Below are positions 8,096-16,670 of a DNA stretch of 64,000 nucleotides, in pieces; the first letter of the stretch is position 1; the number at the start of each line of letters is the position of its first letter. This DNA comes from QHXN01 sp032162705 (GTDB lineage: Bacteria > Acidobacteriota > Blastocatellia > Pyrinomonadales > Pyrinomonadaceae). The stretch is from the NCBI GenBank assembly GCA_032162705.1, contig JAVRON010000097.1, forward strand, positions 1 to 64,000. The letters run 5' to 3'. The notes beneath the pieces were generated by a model, which saw nothing but the letters and a program-made list of their open reading frames with translations, was not told where the DNA came from and ran no database searches. Both the position numbers and the translations under genes were made by a program.

Positions 8096-10456
8096 ATGCC
8101 TTTCGCACTCCTGCTGGCGCTCGTTGCGGTCGCGGGCGCGACGACGCTGACGTACCTTTATGACCGCGACGCGCTAATCTGGTCGCGCCTCTGTGCGGGC
8201 GTGTGTCTGGGCTTTGCGTCGCTCGGGCTTGCGGGGTTCGTGCTCGCGTCGTTGATGGGGATGACGCCGCTGGCTCTCACGCTCGCGGGCGCGGTCTGCG
8301 GCTCGCCGCTGTTGCTGCTGTTGTGGCGCGGTGAATGGCGCGAACTCGTCAGCGCGGACATCGGTGAGGGCACGCGCGTCTTGAGTCGTGCGTTGATGCT
8401 TAAGGGAAGAGGTGAGACGGGCACGCTCGTCTTCTACCTGGCCGCGGCGTTGCTCTTCTGGTTCGTGTTCGCGCACGCGATGTACCAGACGCCCGGAGGG
8501 ATTTTTACGGGTGTTGACACAAACATCGGTGACTTGCCGTTTCACATCGCCGTCGTGAACGGCTTCGCCTACGGCGAGAACTTCCCGCCGCAGCACCCGG
8601 AGTTCGCGGGCGTGCGGCTGACTTACCCGTTCGTCGTAGACTTCGTGACGGCGATGTTCGTGCGCGCGGGCGCTGGCTTAGAGGGCGCGATGTTCTGGCA
8701 GAACTTCGCGATGATGATGTCGCTCGTCGGACTCATGCACCGCTGGGCTTTGAAGTTGACGCGGAGCCGTATGGCCGCGTTGCTCGTGCCGTTGCTTGTG
8801 CTTTTGAGCGGCGGCTTCGGGTGGCGTGTGTTCTTGAGCGAGGCTTGGTCTGGCGGCGGGCGCGGCGTCTTCGATCTGTTGGGCAGCCTCCCACACGACT
8901 ACACGATCATGGGCGACCTCGGCTACCGTTGGGGCAATGCCGTCACCGCGCTCTTCGTCACGCAACGCAGCATCCTGCTCGGCGTCGCGCTCGCGCTCAT
9001 CATCTGGACGCTCTGGTGGGAAGCCTCCGAGAAGGCAAAAGGCAAAGGGCAAAAAGCAAAAGAGGAAAGTGAAGAGAGGGCACGCGTGGCGTCGAAGCTT
9101 GAGAGCCGTGGTGCAGGGAAGGAGACGGCGAGGAGTAAGGGCAAGGGGAAGAGTAAGAGCAAGCAGGCGCGCGGGAGGGCTGCGCGGGAGGCGGGCGTGT
9201 TGGCCGAGTCGGACGCAGTGACTCAGGGGGACTCCGCTTTTGCCTTTTGCCTTTTGCCTTTCGCCTTCCGTGAGATGATTGCCGCGGGCATCATCGCGGG
9301 GCTATTGCCGCTCGTACACGCGCACAGCTTCGTGGTGATGATGTCGATGGGCGCGTGCATGGCGCTCTTGCAAGGCGTGGCCTCGCTCGTGTCGAAGAGG
9401 GAAGCGGACGGCGTTAAAGCGCAGACTGTCGCCGACAGTAATGCGCAGACTGTCAACGGCATTGACGAGCGGACTGATGCGCGCGTGTGGAAGAAAGTTT
9501 GGACAGTATGGCGTCCGTGGGTCGTGTTCGCGGCGGCGGCCTCGGTGCTGGCGCTGCCGCAGATGTTCTGGGCGACGCGCGAGTCGGCGGTGCGCGCAGG
9601 CCAGTTCTTCGGGTGGGAGTTCGGCTGGGATCACGGCACGGAGAACGTCGTCTGGTTCTGGCTGAAGAACACGGGCGTCTTTATCCCGCTGCTCGTCGCG
9701 GCGCTCGTGTGGCGCGGGCGCGACTCTGTTGGACGCGAGCGAGCTTCTGTTAGAGGCGAGCGGGCTTCAGAGGGGGCTTCAGTTGGACGCGGTCATGAGT
9801 CAGTAGTGTCGGGAAAGCTGCTTTTCTTTTATCTCCCCTTTGTGTTCTGCTTCATCGTGCCGAACGTCTACAAGCTCTCGCCGTGGGTCTGGGACAACAT
9901 CAAGGTTCTGCTCTACTGGTGGATCGCTTCAGCGCCGTTGGTCGCGCTGGTGCTTGCGCGTTTGTGGCGGCGCGGCAGCGTGGCGTGGCGCGTGGTTGTC
10001 GCAGCGCTGCTGCTGATGCAGGTGGCGGCGGGCGGACTCGACGTGTGGCGCGCGGCTTCGGGCGCGGTCGAGCGGCGCAGCTTCGACCCGGCGGGAGTCG
10101 CCTTCGCAGAGGTCATCAGGCGCGAGACGCCGCCGCGCGCTTTGATTCTTCACGCGCCGACTTATAATGACCCGGTCTACCTGACGGGCCGACGCACGTT
10201 CCTCGGGTTCATCGGTCACATCTGGTCGCACGGCATCGATTACTCCGAGCGCGAGGCCGACTTGAAGAGTATCTACGGCGGCTCCGCGGAAGCGCCCGCG
10301 CTGATAGATAAGGCGGGCATCGACTACGTCGTCGTCGGGCCGCTTGAACGCGAGGAGCTGAAGAAGTACGGCGTCACAATCAACGAGACTTTCTTCGCAC
10401 AACTCAGGAAGGTTGGAGAAGCAGGTGGCTACCGCCTCTACAAAACGCGCCCGTAA
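8096..10456 (+). CDS. Polytopic membrane protein, glycosyltransferase-like, with low-complexity insertions
   Basis: A 786-residue inner-membrane protein with many predicted helices and an early luminal motif GVDTNIGDLPFHIAVVN that resembles the acidic loop of lipid-linked-sugar glycosyltransferases (the DUF2298/GT39-like groups; not confirmed). The C-terminal 100 residues are soluble (RALILHAPTYNDPVYLTGRR). It overlaps the next gene, a TIGR03663-type protein, which supports a shared role in envelope glycan assembly. Three stretches look inserted between helices: Lys/Ala/Arg-rich residues about 312-392 bounded by the arms of a heptamer hairpin, a short AQTV repeat near 442-458, and an Arg/Ser repeat near 541-570. 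The reading frame stays open through all three. Confidence 0.75.
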   Translation: MPFALLLALVAVAGATTLTYLYDRDALIWSRLCAGVCLGFASLGLAGFVLASLMGMTPLALTLAGAVCGSPLLLLLWRGEWRELVSADIGEGTRVLSRALMLKGRGETGTLVFYLAAALLFWFVFAHAMYQTPGGIFTGVDTNIGDLPFHIAVVNGFAYGENFPPQHPEFAGVRLTYPFVVDFVTAMFVRAGAGLEGAMFWQNFAMMMSLVGLMHRWALKLTRSRMAALLVPLLVLLSGGFGWRVFLSEAWSGGGRGVFDLLGSLPHDYTIMGDLGYRWGNAVTALFVTQRSILLGVALALIIWTLWWEASEKAKGKGQKAKEESEERARVASKLESRGAGKETARSKGKGKSKSKQARGRAAREAGVLAESDAVTQGDSAFAFCLLPFAFREMIAAGIIAGLLPLVHAHSFVVMMSMGACMALLQGVASLVSKREADGVKAQTVADSNAQTVNGIDERTDARVWKKVWTVWRPWVVFAAAASVLALPQMFWATRESAVRAGQFFGWEFGWDHGTENVVWFWLKNTGVFIPLLVAALVWRGRDSVGRERASVRGERASEGASVGRGHESVVSGKLLFFYLPFVFCFIVPNVYKLSPWVWDNIKVLLYWWIASAPLVALVLARLWRRGSVAWRVVVAALLLMQVAAGGLDVWRAASGAVERRSFDPAGVAFAEVIRRETPPRALILHAPTYNDPVYLTGRRTFLGFIGHIWSHGIDYSEREADLKSIYGGSAEAPALIDKAGIDYVVVGPLEREELKKYGVTINETFFAQLRKVGEAGGYRLYKTRP
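9032..9270. repeat. Heptamer inverted repeat inside a coding region
   Basis: Left arm 9032-9068 is built of GGCAAAA/GGCAAAG/AGCAAAA heptamers and right arm 9236-9270 of TTTTGCC/TTTCGCC heptamers. Between them are about 165 bp of Lys/Arg-rich low-complexity coding sequence. The arms are translated as KAKGKGQKAK and AFAFCLLPFAF. Confidence 0.8.
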
Positions 10457-12089
10457 GAAGAGGCCGACGGCTGGCGTCACGGTGGCGCGAAAGATTTCGG
10501 CTGGCGACGCGTCCGACGCACGTCGGGTCGCGGTCGGCGAAGAGATACCGGAGCGCGCATGGCTCATCGCGAGCATCATCATCCTGATGCTGGCGACGGC
10601 GCTCAGGGTCTATGCGCTGGAGTTGAAGCCGCTTCATCACGACGAGGGCGTCAACGGCTTCTTCCTGACGAATCTCCTGCGCCCGCCGCATCACTACTCT
10701 TACGACCCGGCCAACTACCACGGCCCGACGCTCTACTATTTGACGCTGCCGTTGGTCGCCTTCACCGGACTGAGCACTTTCGTTATACGCTTTGTCCCCG
10801 CGCTCTTCGGCGTCGGGACGGTGTGGCTCGTGCTCGCGCTGCGCCGCCGCGTCGGTGCGTTGGCCGCGCTCACGGCCGCCGCGCTCATCGCCGTCTCGCC
10901 CGCCTGCGTCTTCTACTCGCGCTACTTCATACACGAGATGTCCTTCGTCTTTTTCACGCTGGGGATAGTCGTCGCCGCGCTCCGTTTTTACGAGACGGGC
11001 GCAGCGAAGTACGTCTACCTTGCGGCGGTGTCAGCCGCGATGCTATTTGCGACGAAGGAGACGGCCTTCATCTCTGTGGGCACGCTCGGGCTGGCGTGGC
11101 TGGTCGCGTTCGTGTGGGTGAAGATGGCGGGCGGCGTGCGCGCAGACGGAAGGGAGCGGAATAGTGAGGCCGTAGGTCTCACGAAGTTCCGCGCGAGCGG
11201 GCAGGCTCCCTTTGTCGTCGCAATCTCGGTGGTGCTCTTCGTCTTTATCTGGATTCTCTTCTACTCATCTTTCTTCACGAACTGGAAAGGCGTTCTCGAC
11301 TCGTTCAAGGCCTTCGACATCTGGAAGGAGACGGGCATGAGCGAGTTTCATCGTAAGCCGCTCTACACCTACGTCAAGTGGTTGCTTCAGGAGGATGCGC
11401 CGATCTTCGTTCTCGGCAGCTTCGGCGCGGTCTGGGCACTCTTCGAGTCGAGGAAGAATCGCTTCGTCATCTTCGCCGCGGCGTGGGGCTGCGGGCTGCT
11501 CGCCGCCTACTCGCTCATCAGCTACAAGACACCGTGGCTCGTGCTGAACTTCGTTGTGCCTTTGAGCATAGTCGGCGGCTACGCCGTACAGCAGGCCGCG
11601 GGCGGTTGGGCGTCCGCGCAGGGCGGTCGGCGTGGTGCGGGGCCGAGGCGTTGGGCGGTGCTCGCCGTCGCCGCCGTTGCGGTCGGCGTCAGCCTGTACC
11701 AGTCAGTCGTCATTAACTTCCGCGAGTACGACAACGACCAGTACCCTTACGTCTATTCGCAGACGTACCGGCAGGTCTTCGACCTCATCAAGGAGGTCGA
11801 GCTGCTCGGCGCGCGCGCGGGCACGAAGGAGCCAGGCATCGGGATGGCCTCGCCCGACTACTGGCCGCTGCCGTGGTATTTCCGAGACGACTCGCACGCG
11901 GGCTTTGAAGGGCGACTCTCTTCCTACTACGACCCGAACTCCACGTCCCTCATCATCGGTAGAGAGGATCAATTGCCGCAACTCCAGCGCGTGGCCGGTG
12001 ACGCATACGTGCGCGTCGGCGGCCTCTACCCGCTGCGCCCCGGTGTCAACCTCGTGCTCTTCGAGCGCGCAGACCTGGCCGGGAAGTAG
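10425..12089 (+). CDS. TIGR03663-type membrane glycosyltransferase-like protein (Agl23 group)
   Basis: An inner-membrane protein of about 554 residues. The basic cytoplasmic N-terminus is followed by a first helix (IASIIILMLATALRVYAL) and the loop LKPLHHDEGVNGFFLTNLL. The HHDE acidic loop is typical of GT-C glycosyltransferases and of TIGR03663 (named after archaeal Agl23, associated with lipid-linked oligosaccharide handling). About ten further helices follow, then a soluble C-terminal domain. GTG 10425 is preferred because GGAG lies 6 nt before it; a TTG at 10413 is also in frame but has no spacing from its ribosome site. It overlaps the preceding gene by about 30 nt, so translation is probably coupled. 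Confidence 0.82.
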   Translation: MATASTKRARKKRPTAGVTVARKISAGDASDARRVAVGEEIPERAWLIASIIILMLATALRVYALELKPLHHDEGVNGFFLTNLLRPPHHYSYDPANYHGPTLYYLTLPLVAFTGLSTFVIRFVPALFGVGTVWLVLALRRRVGALAALTAAALIAVSPACVFYSRYFIHEMSFVFFTLGIVVAALRFYETGAAKYVYLAAVSAAMLFATKETAFISVGTLGLAWLVAFVWVKMAGGVRADGRERNSEAVGLTKFRASGQAPFVVAISVVLFVFIWILFYSSFFTNWKGVLDSFKAFDIWKETGMSEFHRKPLYTYVKWLLQEDAPIFVLGSFGAVWALFESRKNRFVIFAAAWGCGLLAAYSLISYKTPWLVLNFVVPLSIVGGYAVQQAAGGWASAQGGRRGAGPRRWAVLAVAAVAVGVSLYQSVVINFREYDNDQYPYVYSQTYRQVFDLIKEVELLGARAGTKEPGIGMASPDYWPLPWYFRDDSHAGFEGRLSSYYDPNSTSLIIGREDQLPQLQRVAGDAYVRVGGLYPLRPGVNLVLFERADLAGK

Positions 12090-12407
12090 AACCATGTAAG
12101 ACGTGCGTGCGTGAGACTGCTGCCAAACGGCTCGCCGTCGTCTTCCCGTCCGCCCGGTCGGGGCGACCCACACCGAAGACCACTCCGAGCGGCCTTATTT
12201 ACTAGCGGTGGTAGTAGCTTCTGTGTTATAAGCTTTCCTCGTAACCCCAATCAACCCGACGACAGTTTAATAACCCCGGAGCAGTGTCGCTCGCTCAAAC
12301 CCCGATGAGAGAGAGCGCGAAGTAGTCTCTTGCCCATAACCGCAACGCTTCCGTCGCTTCGGCCAAACGGGAGCCGATGCTCTAAACCTTACGAGGAGTT
12401 CGGCGTA
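12090..12407. other. Intergenic region, possible promoter for the DUF4214 gene
   Basis: No gene seen. A short AT-rich patch around 12195-12240 (ttatttactag...gttataagc) could hold a promoter, but no clear -35/-10 pair can be assigned. A GAGGAG ribosome site at 12393-12398 precedes the next ATG. Confidence 0.4.
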
Positions 12408-15400
12408 ATGAAATCAAAGGATGCACAGAACCGTAGTGTCGGAGGTCGCACTTCGCACCAGACTCTGAAAGCTAATCTACTGAGGCGCGCGCACCGCAGC
12501 CGCGCAAATAAACCGATACCCAGGCCATTCAAAATCGCCGGAACGCTGGCGCTCTTCGCGGCGCTGGCGGTCATCGCGATTATGCTGATCGCTTCGCCGC
12601 TTGTCTCGCCGGTCGTCCGCGTGGCAGAGGCGGCGAACCCCGCCTCCGGCACCATTGCGCCCACAGGCCCCGTCCCGACCTTTACGGGCACATGGTCGGG
12701 CACGGCCACGGGCACTGGCTCGGCCAACGGTGAATCAACCTGCGTCGAGGGCGTCAACTGCGACACCTTCCGCCTGACGGTTGCGCCCGGCGACTACACG
12801 GGCAAGTTCATCGCTGTGAAACTCCAGTGGACGGTCGCGGCCAACGACTATGACCTCTACATCCACAAGTGTCCGACACCGGCTTCGACCATCGCGCAGT
12901 GCAACGCCACCGCGCCCGTCGGGCAGGATGGACAGGGCGCTCCGCAGACGCAGGAGAACGCCGCGATTGATCCCGGCTCGACCGGCGTCGGCGACTACAC
13001 CATCCATGCCGTCTACTTCGCGACCTCGGGCCCGACCGACCAGTATCAGGGCAGCGCGACCATCACGGCCAAGGCAACAGGCTCGTCGCGCACAGCCGAC
13101 TACGTCTCGGGCGGCATCAACTTCAGCCCGAGCGTCGAGGTGAAGGCTCCGGTCGCCAGTCGCGACGGCGAGCCAAGCAACCGTACCGACGCGCTCGGCA
13201 ACTTCTACGTCGCGGGCATTCGCGGCTTCCCGGCGGGCATTGATCTGTGGTACGTAGACCTTCAACCTTCGAGCGCCGGATACGACCCGTTCATGCGCAA
13301 CTGGGTCTATCGCGGACAGCCGGACGCCTTCAGCCCTTCAAACCAGACCGACCTCGGCGGCGACGGCGGCGGCGACGTTGACCTCGCCGTCTCGATGCCC
13401 GACCCGACCACCTCGGCTCTACCCAGCCCGCCGACGCTCGCCTCTTCGAGCCTGATCGCGGCGAACATCTCGACGCAGAAGTCCGTGGATAAGGGCGTGA
13501 CGTACACGCGGAATAATCTCGGCAACGTCTCGGGCGGCGCGCCCGCCGACGACCGGCAGTGGGAGGAGTTCCGCGGCAACAACGAGGTCTACCTCTTCTA
13601 CCGCACGCTCGCGCCCGCCGTCACGCAGATTCAACACTCGACCGACGGCGGCCTGACGTTCGGCCCGGCGCAGACAGCCGGCACCATCGGACAGGCCGGA
13701 TACATCGACGTTCACCAGAAGACCGGCACGGTCTACATCAGCGGCTCGACCGGACAGGTCTGCCACAGCACTATCGTCCTGCCGACGGGCGAGGCCGCCG
13801 TCTACCAGTGTGTGCAGGCGGCCACCGACCCGAACGGCGTCGCGCACCTCTTCTTCGTCGTCAAGGTGGCCGATGACGGCACGCCGAACGGCACGGTCTA
13901 CGGTTGCTACTCGAACGACCACGATATCTTCCTCGTCCACTCGACCGACAAGGGCGTGACGTGGAGCGCGCCCGTGCGCGTCTCGAACGGCGCGGAGACG
14001 AAGACTTCTGTCTTCCCGTGGATCGAAACGGGCCCGACGCCCGGCTCGGTCGGCATCGTCTGGTACGGAACGACGAGCGCCGTCAACGACGACAGCGCCG
14101 ACTGGAATGTTTTCTACGCGCAGTCGTTCAACGCCACCGCTAACGTGCCGGCCTTCCGTCAGGCCAAGATTAGCGACCACATCATCCACGGCGCGAACAT
14201 CTCCGAGGGCGGATTGACCGGCACGGCCAACCGCAACCTCATCGACTACTTCCAAATCTCCTTCGACCCGACGGGCGCGGCGGTCGTCGGCTTTACCGAC
14301 GATCACAACGACTTCGACGGCCACACATACGTCTCGCGCCAGATTTCGGGGCCCAAGATTTCGGGCGACGGCAAGACCAATGTCCCCGACCCGGGCCCGA
14401 CTCCTGCGGCGCAGACGGGGCCAGCCCCGCTCGCCGCGACCGTCGGCGGCATCGCAGGCTCGCAGGTGACCGACTTCCGGCAGGATGTCGTTGACGGGCT
14501 TCTCGTCAGGACGCCGACGGATGACCCGCTCGACATCCTCTCGATTAAATATTCGTGTGACTCGGGCGCGGGCGGCGTGCCCGTCATCGTCGCGCAGATG
14601 AAGGTGTCGAGCCTTCCGACGGTGCCGCCCGGTTCTGACTGGCGGATGAACTTCACGGCCAACGCTCCGTTCACAGGGCTAAGTCCGACCGGCGACTACA
14701 GCTTTGCGCTCTCCGACCGTGGCGACCAGTTCTGGGTGCGGGCCAGCACCGAGACGAATCCCGCGGGCGATTTCACCTTCGGCACAGCCGTCAGGAACTC
14801 CGACGGCTCGCTCACCTACACGGCGCGCGGCACAGCCGACTGCGGCGCGTTCGACACGACGAACGGTACGATCACCATCAAGGTGTCTACAGCCAAGCTC
14901 AACCCGTTCGCGTCCAAAGGCGCGATCACGAACGGCACACGGCTCGCGGGCCTCCGCGGCCAGAGCTTCACGAGCGATGGAGACGGCAAGCGCGACATAG
15001 CGCTCGGCGGCACGGAGTTCACTGTCGGCAGTTGCGCTACGGCTCTCAGCGGCTGCGCCACGGCTGCTCCGACGCCGACGCCTGCGCCAACGCCTACGCC
15101 ATCACCGACGCCGACGCCTGCGCCAACTCCGACGCCATCACCGACGCCTGCGCCGACGACCTCGACCTTCCAGTTCGACTCGACGGCTTACCCCGTTCAG
15201 GAGGACTGTGTGGCGATCACGGCGCGAGTCATCAGAACCGGCGTCACGAGCACGCGCGCCACCGTTGACATCGCAAGCAACGACGGCACGGCCAAGCAGA
15301 AGGGCGACTACACCTTCGTCGTCGGCCATCTGGTCTTCGAGGCGGGCGAGACCGAGAAGACCTTCCAGGTGCTCATCAACGAGGACGCTTACACGGAAGG

Positions 15401-16442
15401 ATTCGAATCCGCGACGCTCGTCCTCCAGAACCCGTCGAGCAACGCGACGCTCGGCGCGCCGCAGTCGGCGACACTCCAGATCGTGGACGACACGCCGGAG
15501 TCGAGCACGAACCCGATTGACGACTCGCGCACCTTCGTCTGTACGCACTACCACGACTTCCTCTACCGGCAATCGGATCAGTCGGGCGAGGACTTCTGGA
15601 CGAACGGCATCGAGTCCTGCGGCACGAACGCGCAGTGCCGCGTGGAGAAGCGCGTCGATGTCTCGACGGCCTTCTTCCTGTCAATCGAGTTCCAGCAGAC
15701 CGGCTACTTCGTCATCCGCGCGCACAAGGCCGCGTTCGGGAACGCGAAGAGCACACCGCGCTACGCGGTCTTCCTGCGCGACCAGCGCGAGATCAGCAAC
15801 GGCGTCATCGTCGGTCAGCCAGGCTTCCAGCAGCAGCTCGATGCGAACAAACAGAAGTACCTTGAAGACTTCGTCACGCGCCCCGAATTCGTGGCGCAGT
15901 TCCCGCAGGGGATGACCGCCGCAGCTTACGTCGATAAGCTGTTCACCAACACGGGCGCGACGCCGACAACTGCCGAGCGCAACGCTGCGATTAGTGCTTA
16001 TGACAACGGCGACACCGCGACCAAGCGTGCCAATGCGCTTAAGTCGGTCGCCGACAGCGACACGGTCTTCAGCGTCCTCTACAACCCGTCGTTCGTGCTC
16101 ATGCAGTATTATGGCTATCTCAGGCGTAACCCGGACGATGCGCCTGACAACAACTTCTCGGGCTACGACTTCTGGCTCAACAAGATGAATAGTTTCAGTG
16201 TGCCGGGCGAGAACATGCGCGACGAGACAGCCGCACTCCGACGCGTCCGCCGCGCTGAGATGGTCAGGGCCTTCATCGAGTCCATCGAGTACCGGGAGCG
16301 CTTCTTCGGTTCATCGACGGGCAATCAGCAGAACGGCCCCGTTCAGGATGCCCGCGCGGGCGGAATATGGAAGGAAGAGCTGGCGAGGGCCGCGCCCGTC
16401 CTCTCCGACCCGTTCTTTACACGGCTCTGGTTTTCCAACTAG
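12408..16442 (+). CDS. Large exported Calx-beta / DUF4214 protein
   Basis: A 1,344-residue secreted protein. ATG 12408 is chosen for GAGGAG 9 nt upstream. Regions in order: a long basic N-terminus and export helix (about 42-66) ending near VAEAANP; a domain like a pre-peptidase C-terminal domain (about 85-200, with DYDLYIHKC); a region like a sialidase/BNR propeller (about 220-640, with HSTDGGLTFGP and HSTDKGVTWSAP); a Pro-Thr linker (about 887-920); a Calx-beta domain (about 920-1035, with NDGTAKQKGDYT and LINEDAYTEGFES); and a DUF4214 region (about 1040-1305, with DFLYRQSDQSGEDFW and YLRRNPDD). Cell-surface or extracellular binding is likely. The substrate is unknown. A terminator follows directly. 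Confidence 0.82.
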   Translation: MKSKDAQNRSVGGRTSHQTLKANLLRRAHRSRANKPIPRPFKIAGTLALFAALAVIAIMLIASPLVSPVVRVAEAANPASGTIAPTGPVPTFTGTWSGTATGTGSANGESTCVEGVNCDTFRLTVAPGDYTGKFIAVKLQWTVAANDYDLYIHKCPTPASTIAQCNATAPVGQDGQGAPQTQENAAIDPGSTGVGDYTIHAVYFATSGPTDQYQGSATITAKATGSSRTADYVSGGINFSPSVEVKAPVASRDGEPSNRTDALGNFYVAGIRGFPAGIDLWYVDLQPSSAGYDPFMRNWVYRGQPDAFSPSNQTDLGGDGGGDVDLAVSMPDPTTSALPSPPTLASSSLIAANISTQKSVDKGVTYTRNNLGNVSGGAPADDRQWEEFRGNNEVYLFYRTLAPAVTQIQHSTDGGLTFGPAQTAGTIGQAGYIDVHQKTGTVYISGSTGQVCHSTIVLPTGEAAVYQCVQAATDPNGVAHLFFVVKVADDGTPNGTVYGCYSNDHDIFLVHSTDKGVTWSAPVRVSNGAETKTSVFPWIETGPTPGSVGIVWYGTTSAVNDDSADWNVFYAQSFNATANVPAFRQAKISDHIIHGANISEGGLTGTANRNLIDYFQISFDPTGAAVVGFTDDHNDFDGHTYVSRQISGPKISGDGKTNVPDPGPTPAAQTGPAPLAATVGGIAGSQVTDFRQDVVDGLLVRTPTDDPLDILSIKYSCDSGAGGVPVIVAQMKVSSLPTVPPGSDWRMNFTANAPFTGLSPTGDYSFALSDRGDQFWVRASTETNPAGDFTFGTAVRNSDGSLTYTARGTADCGAFDTTNGTITIKVSTAKLNPFASKGAITNGTRLAGLRGQSFTSDGDGKRDIALGGTEFTVGSCATALSGCATAAPTPTPAPTPTPSPTPTPAPTPTPSPTPAPTTSTFQFDSTAYPVQEDCVAITARVIRTGVTSTRATVDIASNDGTAKQKGDYTFVVGHLVFEAGETEKTFQVLINEDAYTEGFESATLVLQNPSSNATLGAPQSATLQIVDDTPESSTNPIDDSRTFVCTHYHDFLYRQSDQSGEDFWTNGIESCGTNAQCRVEKRVDVSTAFFLSIEFQQTGYFVIRAHKAAFGNAKSTPRYAVFLRDQREISNGVIVGQPGFQQQLDANKQKYLEDFVTRPEFVAQFPQGMTAAAYVDKLFTNTGATPTTAERNAAISAYDNGDTATKRANALKSVADSDTVFSVLYNPSFVLMQYYGYLRRNPDDAPDNNFSGYDFWLNKMNSFSVPGENMRDETAALRRVRRAEMVRAFIESIEYRERFFGSSTGNQQNGPVQDARAGGIWKEELARAAPVLSDPFFTRLWFSN

Positions 16443-16462
16443 GCGGCCAGTGATTTGATTCC

Positions 16463-16510
16463 GGCGCGGCGCAGGCGGCTAGACACCCCCTGCGCCGCGC
16501 CGCCTTTTTT
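16463..16510 (+). terminator. Rho-independent terminator
   Basis: A 13-bp GC-rich perfect stem (16463-16475 with 16489-16501) followed within 3 nt by six T residues, 20 bp after the DUF4214 gene. Confidence 0.93.
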
Positions 16511-16572
16511 GAGCGTCTCAGCTAACTACCTGTTCCGCCAAGCACTAACCTCTTGTCGCTTAAAGTTTCGGT

Positions 16573-16601
16573 TTGACAACCCCGTCTGGTCAACATATAG
16601 T
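16573..16601 (+). promoter_or_regulatory. Predicted sigma-70 promoter of smc
   Basis: TTGACA at 16573-16578 and TATAGT at 16596-16601 with a 17-bp spacer, placed after the preceding terminator and about 65 nt before the smc start. This is the best promoter match I found in the window. Confidence 0.6.
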
Positions 16602-16670
16602 GTGCCTCTCCCGTACAGGCTCAAGGGACTGTGTTTCCCAGGGCATCCGAAGCAGGTCGAAACGCGCAAC

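Noticed and set aside
12090..12407. Riboswitch before the DUF4214 gene
   Set aside because: No match to a known cyclic-di-GMP, cobalamin or other aptamer core could be found by eye.
16455..16670. N-terminal extension of SMC
   Set aside because: The frame is open, but it runs through a terminator and a predicted promoter, and the conserved SMC start is at 16671.
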